Below, piece after piece: positions 55,283 through 64,000 of a DNA stretch of 64,000 nucleotides. The stretch spans positions 1 to 64,000 of the forward strand of contig CALWSR010000013.1 in the NCBI GenBank assembly GCA_944384265.1, in the 5' to 3' direction. The notes under the pieces are model-generated. The model searched no databases. It saw nothing but the letters and a program-made list of their open reading frames with translations, and was not told the DNA's origin. The number at the start of each line of letters is the position of its first letter. Positions within the stretch are counted from its first letter, which is position 1. The translations under genes were made by a program, and so were the position numbers. Origin of the DNA: an uncultured Clostridia bacterium. Its GTDB lineage: Bacteria; Bacillota; Clostridia; Lachnospirales; Anaerotignaceae.

Positions 55283-55900
55283 ATGACAGAAAAACAAAAA
55301 ATGTTAAAGGGGCTTTTGTATAATGCCAACTATGATGCCCAATTATTGGCACAACGCAGAGACTGCCAAACAAAATGCTTTGCATACAACAGCATTCCCC
55401 CTGACCAAATAGAAAAAAGAACAGAAAAAATAAAAGAAATATTCTTTCAAACAGGAGAAAATATCTGTGTAGAGCAGCCCTTTCACTGTGATTACGGCTA
55501 TAATATCACAGTAGGAGATAATTTTTATGCCAATTATAACTGTGTGATATTGGACTGTGCCAAAGTCACATTTGGAAACAACGTGTTTATTGGGCCAAAC
55601 TGCGGCTTTTATACGGCAGGACATCCTATTGATGCAGAGCAAAGAAATGAAGGCTTGGAATATGCTTACCCCATTACAGTAGGGGACAATGTCTGGTTTG
55701 GGGGAAATGTGGTGGTGCTTCCCGGTGTCACAATCGGCAGCAATACTGTCATTGGAGCCGGCAGCGTTGTAAAACAGGATATTCCCTCCGGTGTCATTGC
55801 AGTGGGCAATCCCTGTCAAGTGGTCAGAGAAATCACACCGGCAGATAAATTAAAATATCAAAAGCCATGTTTTTCATATAAATCAACAAACACTTCCTAA
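55283..55900 (+). CDS. Maltose/galactoside O-acetyltransferase-like protein (LacA/Maa family)
   Basis: This 205-residue left-handed beta-helix acetyltransferase has the N-terminal mac domain (EKQKMLKGLLYNANYDAQLL), the FHCDYGYNITVGDNFYANYN block, catalytic His in YTAGHPIDAEQRNE, and hexapeptide repeats ending IGAGSVVKQDIPSGVIAVGNP. It acetylates sugars or, in some relatives, other small acceptors. It starts 10 bp after potD without a strong ribosome site, so it may depend on read-through from potD. A polyamine link is not shown by sequence. A terminator follows. Confidence 0.9.
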   Translation: MTEKQKMLKGLLYNANYDAQLLAQRRDCQTKCFAYNSIPPDQIEKRTEKIKEIFFQTGENICVEQPFHCDYGYNITVGDNFYANYNCVILDCAKVTFGNNVFIGPNCGFYTAGHPIDAEQRNEGLEYAYPITVGDNVWFGGNVVVLPGVTIGSNTVIGAGSVVKQDIPSGVIAVGNPCQVVREITPADKLKYQKPCFSYKSTNTS

Positions 55901-55937
55901 AAAAGCATTGTCTGCAAACAACAGGCAATGCTCTACC

Positions 55938-55966
55938 AAAACAGCCACTTTTTCAGTGGCTGTTTT
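55938..55966 (+). terminator. Terminator of the pot operon
   Basis: AACAGCCACT-TTTTC-AGTGGCTGTT followed by TTT. A second hairpin just before it (AGCATTG.../...CAATGCT) lacks a T-run. Confidence 0.85.
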
Positions 55967-55985
55967 TATGGTTGGCCTTTTCTGG

Positions 55986-56096
55986 CTGCCACAAATCATA
56001 GTATACAAAAACCGGCTCAATTCCACTTAGGAAACAGCCGGTTTTCTATTTATTTAGAAACTTTTTTGTATAGGCTGCTGCAATTTCATTTTGCGG
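55986..56096 (-). repeat. Convergent-site palindromic repeat, copy C (inverted)
   Basis: Minus-strand copy of the repeat at 11146 and 45747. The core (56007-56045) has perfect 10-bp arms AAAACCGGCT/AGCCGGTTTT, shorter inside than copies A and B. The flanks include TTGCCGCAAAATGAAATTGC on the minus strand. It lies between the pot operon and the broken DUF6033 gene, again a convergent gap. Confidence 0.7.
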
Positions 56097-56158
56097 CAAT
56101 TCTCTTTTGTTGTCCCCTTCTCATTGACATTTTTTTTAAAACCAATTTATGATATTTT

Positions 56159-56814
56159 TTATATGGATACATCTAATTTTCTAAAAGAAGGGCTGAGATA
56201 TAATTTTGTCATTTTTTCAGAAACTGCTTCTACACTTTTTCCCGTTGCTGTGACAATGATTTTTTGTTTTTTATTTTCCAGCGTAGCTTCTTTTCATTTT
56301 TGCTCTGCCTGTTGTTTTGCTTCTCTCTTTTCTATCAGCTTTTCTTTTGCTTCTTTTTGTTCTCTTGCCTTACGCTCTGCATTTTCTTTTGCTATTTTTC
56401 CATCCGGGTCATTTGTGCCGGAGCTTATGATTGTAATCTTTCCGTTTGCATCTATATGATAGCTGATACTGGTTAAAGTGCCTAAATACCCATTTACTGC
56501 ACTTTTTACACAATCAGAAATGGCTTTTAAATTTTCCTCTAAATAGATAGCCTTTTCTGGGTCATTCCTGCACTGCTCCAAAAAAGCAGGAGACACTGTC
56601 ACCGATGTAGGAACACCATCCATTGAGGTAGCTCCTGTATTCATATAGCTGTACTTGCTTTGTAAATATTGAGAATAATCATTTATATTTTCAAAGCCTG
56701 TTTTGATTTGATTGGTTTTTGTTTTTCCTGGTGTTGCTGTTTTAAGCTTGTGGTGATGCCCTCTTTTTGTGCCGTTGTCTGATAGGCGTTATAACCTTTT
56801 GAAATGCCATTCAT
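56159..56814 (-). pseudogene. DUF6033-family gene, broken by a frameshift and a nonsense codon
   Basis: The start MNGISKGYNAYQTTAQKEGI (ATG at 56814, AAGGAGG upstream) is good. After about 25 codons a missing A in an AAAA run shifts the frame. In the next frame the protein continues through INDYSQYLQSKYSYMNTG, ATSMDGVPTSVTVS and SGTNDPDGKIAKENAERKA. An in-frame TGA then interrupts it after EQK, and KIIVTATGKSVEAVSEKMTK follows to a stop at 56159. The intact family is conserved in Clostridia and has no known function; some members lie near motility genes. A homopolymer sequencing error could explain the first break but not the TGA. Confidence 0.75.
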
Positions 56815-57063
56815 AACCGTTGCCCTCCTTATTTTTGTTATGTTCCAAAAAACCATTCTATAATAGATATCAACCTATAAAATAAATGTATAACATAGCT
56901 CTTTTTATTTTTTCTATTTTTGGCAATGATTTTGTATATATATACTGCAATCTGTCATAAAAACATTTTGCACCTTTTATCTCTTTATTTGCGCCATATA
57001 AATGCTCCATAGCAATATGCCATACGCCCAAAAACAGGCCCTATGGCAATGTAAGGAGCTGTT

Positions 57064-57327
57064 TTATGTACCATGCCTCCATGCAGAAAAAAGTCCCTTT
57101 TTTTCATAATTTTCACGAAAAACAGATACCACGGTATAGCCTGTATTGTTTATGGTATTTTTTAATGCTTGTTCATCAATGTCATTTTCTGTTATAATAA
57201 CCGTCTGTTTTTTGCTATGAGAGGAATGTACCTTTTTGATATCAAATTCCTTTCTCACTGCATCATTGATGTGGGCTTCACACATACTGCACTGCATTCC
57301 ATCTATCATAACAGTATATTTTGTCAT
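57064..57327 (-). CDS. Heavy-metal-associated (HMA) domain protein, CopZ-like
   Basis: This 87-residue protein has the metal-binding motif GMQCSMCEAHI (MxCxxC) at the first loop, and the beta-alpha-beta pattern of copper chaperones ending NTINNTGYTVVSV. A 20-residue basic/aromatic tail (RENYEKKGLF...) extends beyond the usual 68-70 residues. No P-type Cu-ATPase or csoR lies near, so its partner is elsewhere. GGAGGG precedes the ATG. The upstream palindrome over the -10 box suggests metal-dependent repression. Confidence 0.88.
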   Translation of the reverse strand: MTKYTVMIDGMQCSMCEAHINDAVRKEFDIKKVHSSHSKKQTVIITENDIDEQALKNTINNTGYTVVSVFRENYEKKGLFSAWRHGT

Positions 57328-57350
57328 ATGCCGTCCCTCCTAAAAAATAT

Positions 57351-57393
57351 GTTAGCTTTAGCTAACTATACCATACAAAATCACAGCCGTCAA
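57351..57393 (-). promoter_or_regulatory. Promoter with overlapping palindromic operator for the HMA gene
   Basis: TTGACG (57388-57393), 17-bp spacer, TATAGT (57365-57370). The palindrome GTTAGC-TTTA-GCTAAC (57351-57366) begins inside the -10 box and covers the transcription start. Its layout resembles DtxR/IdeR/MntR-type boxes (TTAG...CTAA), so a metal-responsive repressor is plausible. Confidence 0.7.
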
Positions 57394-57410
57394 CCATCCT
57401 CACCACTGCA

Positions 57411-57450
57411 AAAAAAAATAAAACCGACTTATTTTTGTCGATTTTATTTT
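57411..57450 (-). terminator. Terminator of yjfB
   Basis: Fourteen-bp stem AAAATAAAACCGAC/GTCGATTTTATTTT with one mismatch. On the minus strand it runs into nine T, just past the yjfB stop. Confidence 0.8.
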
Positions 57451-57457
57451 ATATTTT

Positions 57458-57634
57458 TTATACTAACATATCAATTCTATGAGAGGATGGTGCGGGATTT
57501 GCTGCCTGCATACCCTCTAAAAGCTGTGCTGCCTGGGATTCAGCCACGTCCATAGCACCCTTTGTCATGGACAAGCTTACCTGCATTTGCACACTTGCCA
57601 AATTTAATCCAATGCTTCCTGCTGCGATATCCAT
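57458..57634 (-). CDS. YjfB-family small protein (putative motility protein)
   Basis: This 58-residue protein starts MDIAAGSIGLNLASVQMQVS and then has SMTKGAMDVAESQAAQL, matching the YjfB family, which is annotated as putative motility and co-expressed with flagellar genes in Bacillus. The start at 57634 has AAAGGAG 9 nt upstream. The upstream sequence contains TTCCGATATTAA, similar to a sigma-D (FliA) -10 box, although the -35 is poor. Together with the DUF6033 relic it hints that the organism is or was flagellated. Confidence 0.82.
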   Translation of the reverse strand: MDIAAGSIGLNLASVQMQVSLSMTKGAMDVAESQAAQLLEGMQAANPAPSSHRIDMLV

Positions 57635-57783
57635 ATAAAACAACTCCTTTCTTATTTGTAATATGATATCGTTACACTATTAATATCGGAAAAAAATAAA
57701 ATAACATAATGTTCCATTAAAAAAAATATGAAAAAAATAGAATTTTTTTAGGCAATATCCATTTATAAAAAGCATTTGACCTG

Positions 57784-58821
57784 CTATTGATTTTTATTTT
57801 TAATGTGGGCATTAAAATAATAAATTAAAAAGCTCAATACAATGACAGTCAGTACCACCACCACAGCAGTGCGGGAATCCTTAAAGGATATAAATATGGC
57901 CAAAAGACCGCAAAGCAAGCTGATGCCGTACAATATCAGCACTGCCTGACGCTGGGAAAAGCCCCTGTCAATGAGTCTGTGATGCAAATGGCCTCTGTCC
58001 GCCTTCATAATAGGCTGGTGCTTTGCCATACGGCGCAGCATGGCAAATATGGTATCAAAAACAGGCAGCCCCAGACAAAGCATACTCACAATAAGGGCCA
58101 AAATGGCATAGCCTTTAAAAACGCCCAGTATACTGGTTACAGCCAATACAAAGCCCAAAAATGTAGAGCCTGTATCTCCCATAAAAATTTCTGCCGGATT
58201 AAAATTTCTGGGCAAAAAGCCAAGGCAGGCCCCCGCCAGTGATGCTGTGAGCATAACGGCCGTGGTGCTTCCTGTCATCATGCAAAGAATCATAAGACAA
58301 AGTGCGGCAATGGAAGAAACACCTGCCGCCAACCCGTCTAAACCATCTATGAGATTGACTGCATTTGTGACGCCTACAATCCATATCAATGTAATGGGTA
58401 CACTCAATGTCTGCAAATAGGTTGTCATAGGCCACATCACCACATTGATTTTTGTGCCGGAATAAATGACAATCAGTGCTGCTGCAATCTGTACACAAAA
58501 CTTCAGTCTGGCACGCAGATTTTTGATGTCATCTATCACACCTAACACCACAATGATGCCAGAACCGATTACAAAGCCTGCAAACTGCTGTACATTCATT
58601 TCCGGGTTGAAGCGGTACAACACAAGCACTGTAATCATAAAGCCCAGCACAATGGCAATGCCGCCCATTCGGGGCATAGGCTTTTTGTGCATCCCTCTGT
58701 CCTTTGGTATGTCTATGGCCCCCATTTTTATAGAAATCTTTTTTGCCAAAGGGGTTGTAACAAGTGTGATGGCAAATGCACTGGCAAATGCTGCAATATA
58801 TAAAAGCCAATTATAATTCAA
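57784..58821 (-). CDS. tagO: Undecaprenyl-phosphate GlcNAc-1-phosphate transferase (TagO/WecA)
   Basis: This 345-residue integral membrane protein of the MraY/WecA superfamily has about ten helices. Motifs are KPMPRMGGIAI, VLGVIDDIKN (metal Asp pair), VNLIDGLDGLAAGVS, FMGDTGSTFLGF and the cytoplasmic GHLHHRLI. It transfers GlcNAc-1-P to undecaprenyl phosphate, starting wall teichoic acid or other cell-wall glycopolymer synthesis. The start is TTG (58821), after GGAGAGG. It is the last gene of the 61.5-57.8 kb operon. Transfer of a different UDP-sugar cannot be excluded. Confidence 0.93.
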   Translation of the reverse strand: MNYNWLLYIAAFASAFAITLVTTPLAKKISIKMGAIDIPKDRGMHKKPMPRMGGIAIVLGFMITVLVLYRFNPEMNVQQFAGFVIGSGIIVVLGVIDDIKNLRARLKFCVQIAAALIVIYSGTKINVVMWPMTTYLQTLSVPITLIWIVGVTNAVNLIDGLDGLAAGVSSIAALCLMILCMMTGSTTAVMLTASLAGACLGFLPRNFNPAEIFMGDTGSTFLGFVLAVTSILGVFKGYAILALIVSMLCLGLPVFDTIFAMLRRMAKHQPIMKADRGHLHHRLIDRGFSQRQAVLILYGISLLCGLLAIFISFKDSRTAVVVVLTVIVLSFLIYYFNAHIKNKNQ

Positions 58822-58860
58822 TCAAATCCTCTCCTCAAGATGCAGCTTGCATCAGGCACA

Positions 58861-59487
58861 TCATTTTGTGCCAAATATTCTATCTCCCGCATCTCCCAGA
58901 CCAGGGACAATATAGCCATGGTCGTTTAACATATCATCATAAGCCGCTGTATAAATATCCACATCGGGATGAATGGATTGTATTTTTTTTACACCATCGG
59001 GGGCGCTCAGTACACAAAGCAGTGTAATGCTTTTTGCCCCCTTTGCTTTCAAAAAGCCAATGGCTGCCTCTGCCGTTCCTCCTGTGGCCAGCATAGGATC
59101 TGTCAAAAAAACAGTTCTTTCTTCAATATCTGAGGGCAGCTTGCAGTAATATTCCACAGGCTTTAATGTTTTTGGGTCACGATACAGCCCAATATGCCCC
59201 ACCTTTGCCGTAGGCATCAGTGCCAAAAGACCGTCTGTCATGCCAATGCCGGCACGGAGTATGGGTACAATGGCCATTTTGGCATCTATCATTTTACAGC
59301 TTGCTTCTGCAATGGGTGTTTGTACCTTTGTTTCCACCAAAGGCAGCTCTCTGGTTGCTTCATAACAAAGCAGCATAGCTACCTCCTCCACCAGCTCCCG
59401 AAATTCCTTAGAGCCTGTTTCACTGTTTCGCAGCATTGCAATTTTGTGCTGTATGAGCGGATGCTCTGATATAAATAGTTTTCCCAT
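58861..59487 (-). CDS. upp: Uracil phosphoribosyltransferase
   Basis: This 208-residue enzyme has the normal Upp length. The PRPP-binding loop is [14 protein letters not shown] and the uracil-binding C-terminus is [13 protein letters not shown]. It makes UMP from uracil and PRPP in pyrimidine salvage. It starts 11 bp after rpiB and is followed after 39 bp by tagO. Confidence 0.97.
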   Translation of the reverse strand: MGKLFISEHPLIQHKIAMLRNSETGSKEFRELVEEVAMLLCYEATRELPLVETKVQTPIAEASCKMIDAKMAIVPILRAGIGMTDGLLALMPTAKVGHIGLYRDPKTLKPVEYYCKLPSDIEERTVFLTDPMLATGGTAEAAIGFLKAKGAKSITLLCVLSAPDGVKKIQSIHPDVDIYTAAYDDMLNDHGYIVPGLGDAGDRIFGTK

Positions 59488-59498
59488 AGCCTTCTCCT

Positions 59499-59927
59499 TT
59501 ACTGCTCTATTTGAGCAATTCTTTTTACATGACGGGGTTCCTTTGAAAAAGGTGTTTCCAAAAACACTTTTACAATTTCCAGTGCCAGTCCGGGGCCGGT
59601 CACCCTTGCGCCCAATGCTAAGATATTGGCATCATTATGCTCTCTTGTGGCCTTTGCAGAAAAGCAGTCTCCGCAAAGCGCCGCCCGAATGCCCTTTATT
59701 TTGTTTGCTGTAATGGAAATGCCTATGCCTGTGCCGCATATTAAAATGCCCTTTTCACATTTTCCCTCTGCCACAGCATGGGCCACTTTTTTTGCAAAAA
59801 CAGGATAATCACAAGACTCTTGTGAATAGGTTCCAAAATTTTCATAAGCTATATTTTGCTGCTCTAAATATGCAATGACCTCTTGCATCAATGAATATCC
59901 GCCATGGTCACAGCCTAATGCTATCAT
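59499..59927 (-). CDS. rpiB: Ribose 5-phosphate isomerase B
   Basis: This 142-residue RpiB/LacAB-family isomerase starts [17 protein letters not shown]. The catalytic Cys lies in [12 protein letters not shown], and [12 protein letters not shown] is near the C-terminus. It interconverts ribose-5-phosphate and ribulose-5-phosphate, supplying PRPP for the neighbouring Upp. I chose the ATG at 59927, which gives the family N-terminus, rather than an in-frame GTG at 59939. It is 18 bp after ywlC. Confidence 0.94.
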   Translation of the reverse strand: MIALGCDHGGYSLMQEVIAYLEQQNIAYENFGTYSQESCDYPVFAKKVAHAVAEGKCEKGILICGTGIGISITANKIKGIRAALCGDCFSAKATREHNDANILALGARVTGPGLALEIVKVFLETPFSKEPRHVKRIAQIEQ

Positions 59928-59945
59928 AATATTACACACCTCTTT

Positions 59946-61010
59946 TTATGACACAATTTCTATGATTTTATAGCCTGCTGCTTTTTTTAAACGATTCATA
60001 ATGGCCATGCCCTCCCCTGTTTCGGGAACTGTTTCGGCATAAACCACTTCTATGCCCAAAAAATCAAATTTTCTTAAATGCTTAAATAAATTTGCACCGA
60101 TTTGCAAAGGATTTTCTCTGCTGCCCAATGAAAGCACAATGCCTTCGCCATAGGCATTTTTTGTCTGGTCTGTTGCCAATATGCCAACCTCTTTTCCCAA
60201 ACGCAAATCCTCCTTAACCAGCTCTTTTATTTTCATTTGCACTGCGGACAAATCTTCTCCCTGTACCAATATGACTTCTGCCTTTGGCGCATAGTGGGTA
60301 TATTTCATACCCGGTGCCTTTGGCGCAATGGTTTCATCAGGCTTTGAGAAAATGGCAGGGTCCACATCAATATTTCCTACCACCTGTTCTATCATTTCTT
60401 TTGTGACTGCACCAGGGCGCAAAAGCACAGGAATGCTTTGTGAAACGTCAATGATGGTAGATTCCAGCCCTACCTCTGCACTGCCTCCATCCAGTATCAT
60501 ATCCACTTTTCCATTTAAATCAAATATCACATGGGAGGCTCTTGTGGGGCTTGGTTTTCCCGAAACATTGGCACTTGGGGCGGCAATAGGCACACCGGCG
60601 GCCTCAATCACCCCACAGGCCACTGCATGGGAGGGAAAACGCACCGCCACTGTCTCCAGGCCTCCTGTAATTTCATAGGGAACACAATCCTTTTTTTGAA
60701 AAACCATTGTCAAAGGTCCCGGCCAAAAGGCCTCCATCAATTTTTCCGCATTTGGGGATACTTCCTTTACAATGTCATACAGTGACTGCTTTTTTGCAAT
60801 ATGCAGTATCAAAGGATTGTCAGAAGGCCGCCCCTTTGCCTGATATATTTTTTTGCAGGCAGCTGCATCCAGTCCGTTTGCGCCCAAGCCATAGACCGTT
60901 TCTGTTGGAAAGGCAACCAGCCCTCCTTGTTTTAATATCTGCCCGGCCTGCTCTATGATTTCTTTTTGAGGCATTTTTTCATCTACTGCTGCCAATATGG
61001 TTTTTATCAT
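59946..61010 (-). CDS. ywlC: Threonylcarbamoyl-AMP synthase (Sua5/YwlC type)
   Basis: This 354-residue protein has an N-terminal YrdC domain with AFPTETVYGLGANG, the KGRPSDNPLILHI motif and APSANVSGKPSPT. A C-terminal Sua5 domain (about 240-354) follows. It makes threonylcarbamoyl-AMP for the t6A37 modification of ANN-decoding tRNAs, including the tRNA-Ile read by the two T-boxes (link by knowledge only). The start at 61010 overlaps the upstream stop in TAATG; the frame to 61031 is inside the SEC-C gene. Confidence 0.95.
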   Translation of the reverse strand: MIKTILAAVDEKMPQKEIIEQAGQILKQGGLVAFPTETVYGLGANGLDAAACKKIYQAKGRPSDNPLILHIAKKQSLYDIVKEVSPNAEKLMEAFWPGPLTMVFQKKDCVPYEITGGLETVAVRFPSHAVACGVIEAAGVPIAAPSANVSGKPSPTRASHVIFDLNGKVDMILDGGSAEVGLESTIIDVSQSIPVLLRPGAVTKEMIEQVVGNIDVDPAIFSKPDETIAPKAPGMKYTHYAPKAEVILVQGEDLSAVQMKIKELVKEDLRLGKEVGILATDQTKNAYGEGIVLSLGSRENPLQIGANLFKHLRKFDFLGIEVVYAETVPETGEGMAIMNRLKKAAGYKIIEIVS

Positions 61011-61510
61011 TATAAATTCGCCCCACAGCATTTTTTATACTTTTTGCCGCTGCCGCAAGGACAAGGGTCGTTTCTGCCAATTTTTTGTCCCTTTACAATG
61101 GTACGGGATTTTTTCTGTTCCTTTGTAAAATTCCTTCTTTCTTCTTCTGTATAAATGTTGTTCCACTGTGGCAGTGTATAAAGATGCTGTGCTTTATATT
61201 CCACCATTTTTTTGTAAAGCTTTTCAAAATCAATTTCTAATTTTACAGAGCTGTTTTCCTCCAGCTCATTCATTTCATATGGCTTTGGAAGCACCTCATT
61301 GATACCGTCAATAAAAGCTATCATCTCTTCTGGTGTAACGCCAAAGCGCAGTGCCAGCTCAGAAACAGCGCCTTCCAATACTGTCACTTTTTCTCCCAAA
61401 ATGTATTCATATATTTTTTGTTCCTTTGGCAAAAAATCATCCCAAACAGCCTCCATGCTTTTGCCATCTTTACTAAATGCTTTGTTCATCCAACTTTCAT
61501 ATAATGTCAT
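61010..61510 (-). CDS. SEC-C metal-binding motif protein
   Basis: This 166-residue protein has a helical N-terminal domain of unknown role (about 1-130, DUF-like; includes [18 protein letters not shown]). The C-terminal SEC-C zinc motif is [19 protein letters not shown], as in SecA tails. Such proteins may bind ribosomes or chaperone partners. The start at 61510 has GGAG upstream; an upstream in-frame ATG at 61534 has a poorer site. It is the first gene of the operon with ywlC, rpiB, upp and tagO, behind the promoter at 61573-61601. Confidence 0.85.
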   Translation of the reverse strand: MTLYESWMNKAFSKDGKSMEAVWDDFLPKEQKIYEYILGEKVTVLEGAVSELALRFGVTPEEMIAFIDGINEVLPKPYEMNELEENSSVKLEIDFEKLYKKMVEYKAQHLYTLPQWNNIYTEEERRNFTKEQKKSRTIVKGQKIGRNDPCPCGSGKKYKKCCGANL

Positions 61511-61572
61511 TGTTTCTCCACTCCTTATAAACAATAATAATCAATTTGAAAAATTAAAACATACTAATAGAA

Positions 61573-61601
61573 ATAATAATATATATTCCCTTTCAATGCA
61601 A
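61573..61601 (-). promoter_or_regulatory. Promoter of the SEC-C to tagO operon
   Basis: TTGCAT (61596-61601), 17-bp spacer, TATTAT (61573-61578) on the minus strand, about 65 nt upstream of the first start. Confidence 0.6.
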
Positions 61602-61673
61602 CAAAAAATTATAAAACCATAGAAAAATTCAGTTGAAATTACTGGAAAAATGCCTTTTTTTAATATAATATAC

Positions 61674-61705
61674 AAAAAAAGACTCTTGTTTTTGACAAGA
61701 GTCCT
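61674..61705 (-). terminator. Terminator of the universal stress protein gene
   Basis: GACTCTTG stem with CAAGAGTC (plus-strand view), 7-nt loop, seven T on the minus strand, just past the stop at 61718. Confidence 0.9.
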
Positions 61706-61717
61706 TTAAAAAAAATA

Positions 61718-62158
61718 TTATCCGATTTTTTCTTCCAATTCTTTTTGGCAGTATAACTGCTGCTGGCGTTTTACCACAATCACTTCCACATCCTTTGGCA
61801 ATGCAGATATGATTTTTTCAAATTGATTTTCTGCACTGTGATTGGATTTGCGCATTGCAGCAGGCACCTCGCCCATAACAAGCTTTGTCATGCCCTCCTG
61901 TTTTACAAATCTGGAAATACATTTTGCCACATCCTCATCACACAAAGCATGAATGATGCCGCCGCATTTATCTCCATAAGCAAACAATTTTGTAAGCAGC
62001 TTTAATGTTTCTCCGTTTTGAAAAATACTGTCACCCTTTTGAACGTGCAGTATATGTAAAGAAGCATTTGACCTTTGCGCTATTTTTGTACCATAATCTA
62101 TCAGTCTTTGAGAATTGCTTTGAGCTGTAATACATACTACAATTTTTTGTTCTGTCAT
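61718..62158 (-). CDS. Universal stress protein (UspA-like) domain protein
   Basis: This 146-residue single-domain protein has the Usp alpha/beta fold pattern: KIVVCITAQSNSQRLIDYGT at the start, SLHILHVQKGD after strand 2, TKLVMGEVPAAM and VEVIVVKRQQQ at the end. The ATP-binding GxxGxxxxxxxxGS motif is not clear, so nucleotide binding is uncertain. It resembles the Usp domain of KdpD. It is monocistronic with its own terminator. Confidence 0.82.
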   Translation of the reverse strand: MTEQKIVVCITAQSNSQRLIDYGTKIAQRSNASLHILHVQKGDSIFQNGETLKLLTKLFAYGDKCGGIIHALCDEDVAKCISRFVKQEGMTKLVMGEVPAAMRKSNHSAENQFEKIISALPKDVEVIVVKRQQQLYCQKELEEKIG

Positions 62159-62356
62159 ATTTTCATGGCTCCTTTCATTTTGATTTTTTTATCAAAATTT
62201 TATATTTCTTTATTTATGCTCTGCTCCCAATTACTCCATAGCAAAACCAATGTTCTTTTTTATGATACCAAAAAAATATACTTCCTTACTTATTACCATA
62301 CCATATTTTTATAAAAATGCAACAAAAATTCTGTAAATTATTTCTTAATTTTTTTA

Positions 62357-64000
<1,644 letters not shown>

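Overview
The window is low-GC DNA from an anaerobic Firmicute, most likely class Clostridia. The pointers are strong AGGAGG-type ribosome binding sites, frequent TTG/GTG starts, two T-box leaders, S-layer homology domains, a phosphotransferase-system (PTS) sorbitol operon, and families typical of Clostridia (DUF4914, DUF6033, YjfB, DUF6440). I cannot name the genus from sequence alone. I see no rRNA, tRNA, CRISPR array, prophage or intact insertion sequence.

Layout. 1-2.1 kb: the 5' end of a dead IS200/IS605 tnpA and an alanine/sodium symporter. 2.1-7.7 kb (minus): a complete sorbitol PTS operon (srlD, PRD regulator, gutM, srlA, srlE, srlB). 8.3-11.1 kb (plus): a large S-layer-anchored surface protein. 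11.1-14.35 kb: decayed mobile-element DNA around one DUF6882-like gene. 14.35-30.56 kb (minus): a fourteen-gene Ter (tellurite-resistance-type) stress cluster. It holds a vWA protein, a Ser/Thr-kinase-like protein, a beta-rich TerD fusion, a YceG protein, TelA, a Ca2+-type P-ATPase, three ordinary TerD proteins, an AIM24 protein, and a four-gene metabolic module (C-C lyase, PRTase/TRSP, StiP-type PRTase, HAD phosphatase). 30.9-32.3 kb (plus): a GNAT acetyltransferase and an EamA exporter. 33.2-40.9 kb (minus): ilvD, a DUF6440 gene, ilvC-ilvN-ilvB behind an isoleucine T-box, and a DUF4914 protein. 42.2-44.1 kb (plus): an isochorismatase-like hydrolase and a DUF4272 protein. 44.2-45.9 kb: another graveyard of decayed elements. 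45.9-50.0 kb (minus): an aminotransferase and a second ilvB-ilvN pair behind a second isoleucine T-box. 50.4-55.9 kb (plus): an XRE-cupin regulator, potABCD polyamine uptake and a hexapeptide acetyltransferase. 56.2-57.6 kb: a broken DUF6033 gene, a copper-chaperone-like protein and YjfB. 57.8-64 kb (minus): tagO, upp, rpiB, ywlC, a SEC-C protein, a universal stress protein and pyrG.

How the genes work together. The two ilv loci give duplicated, separately T-box-controlled acetolactate synthases feeding branched-chain amino-acid synthesis. The Ter cluster couples a predicted Ca2+-binding/membrane-stress apparatus to a predicted nucleoside-like metabolite pathway. The main oddities are a PotA whose TOBE domain carries two Ig-like surface-protein repeats, a beta-helix-like N-terminal extension on one TerD protein, an internally duplicated YceG protein, a Cys-rich insert in the second IlvB, and a roughly 115-bp palindromic repeat found only between convergent genes.
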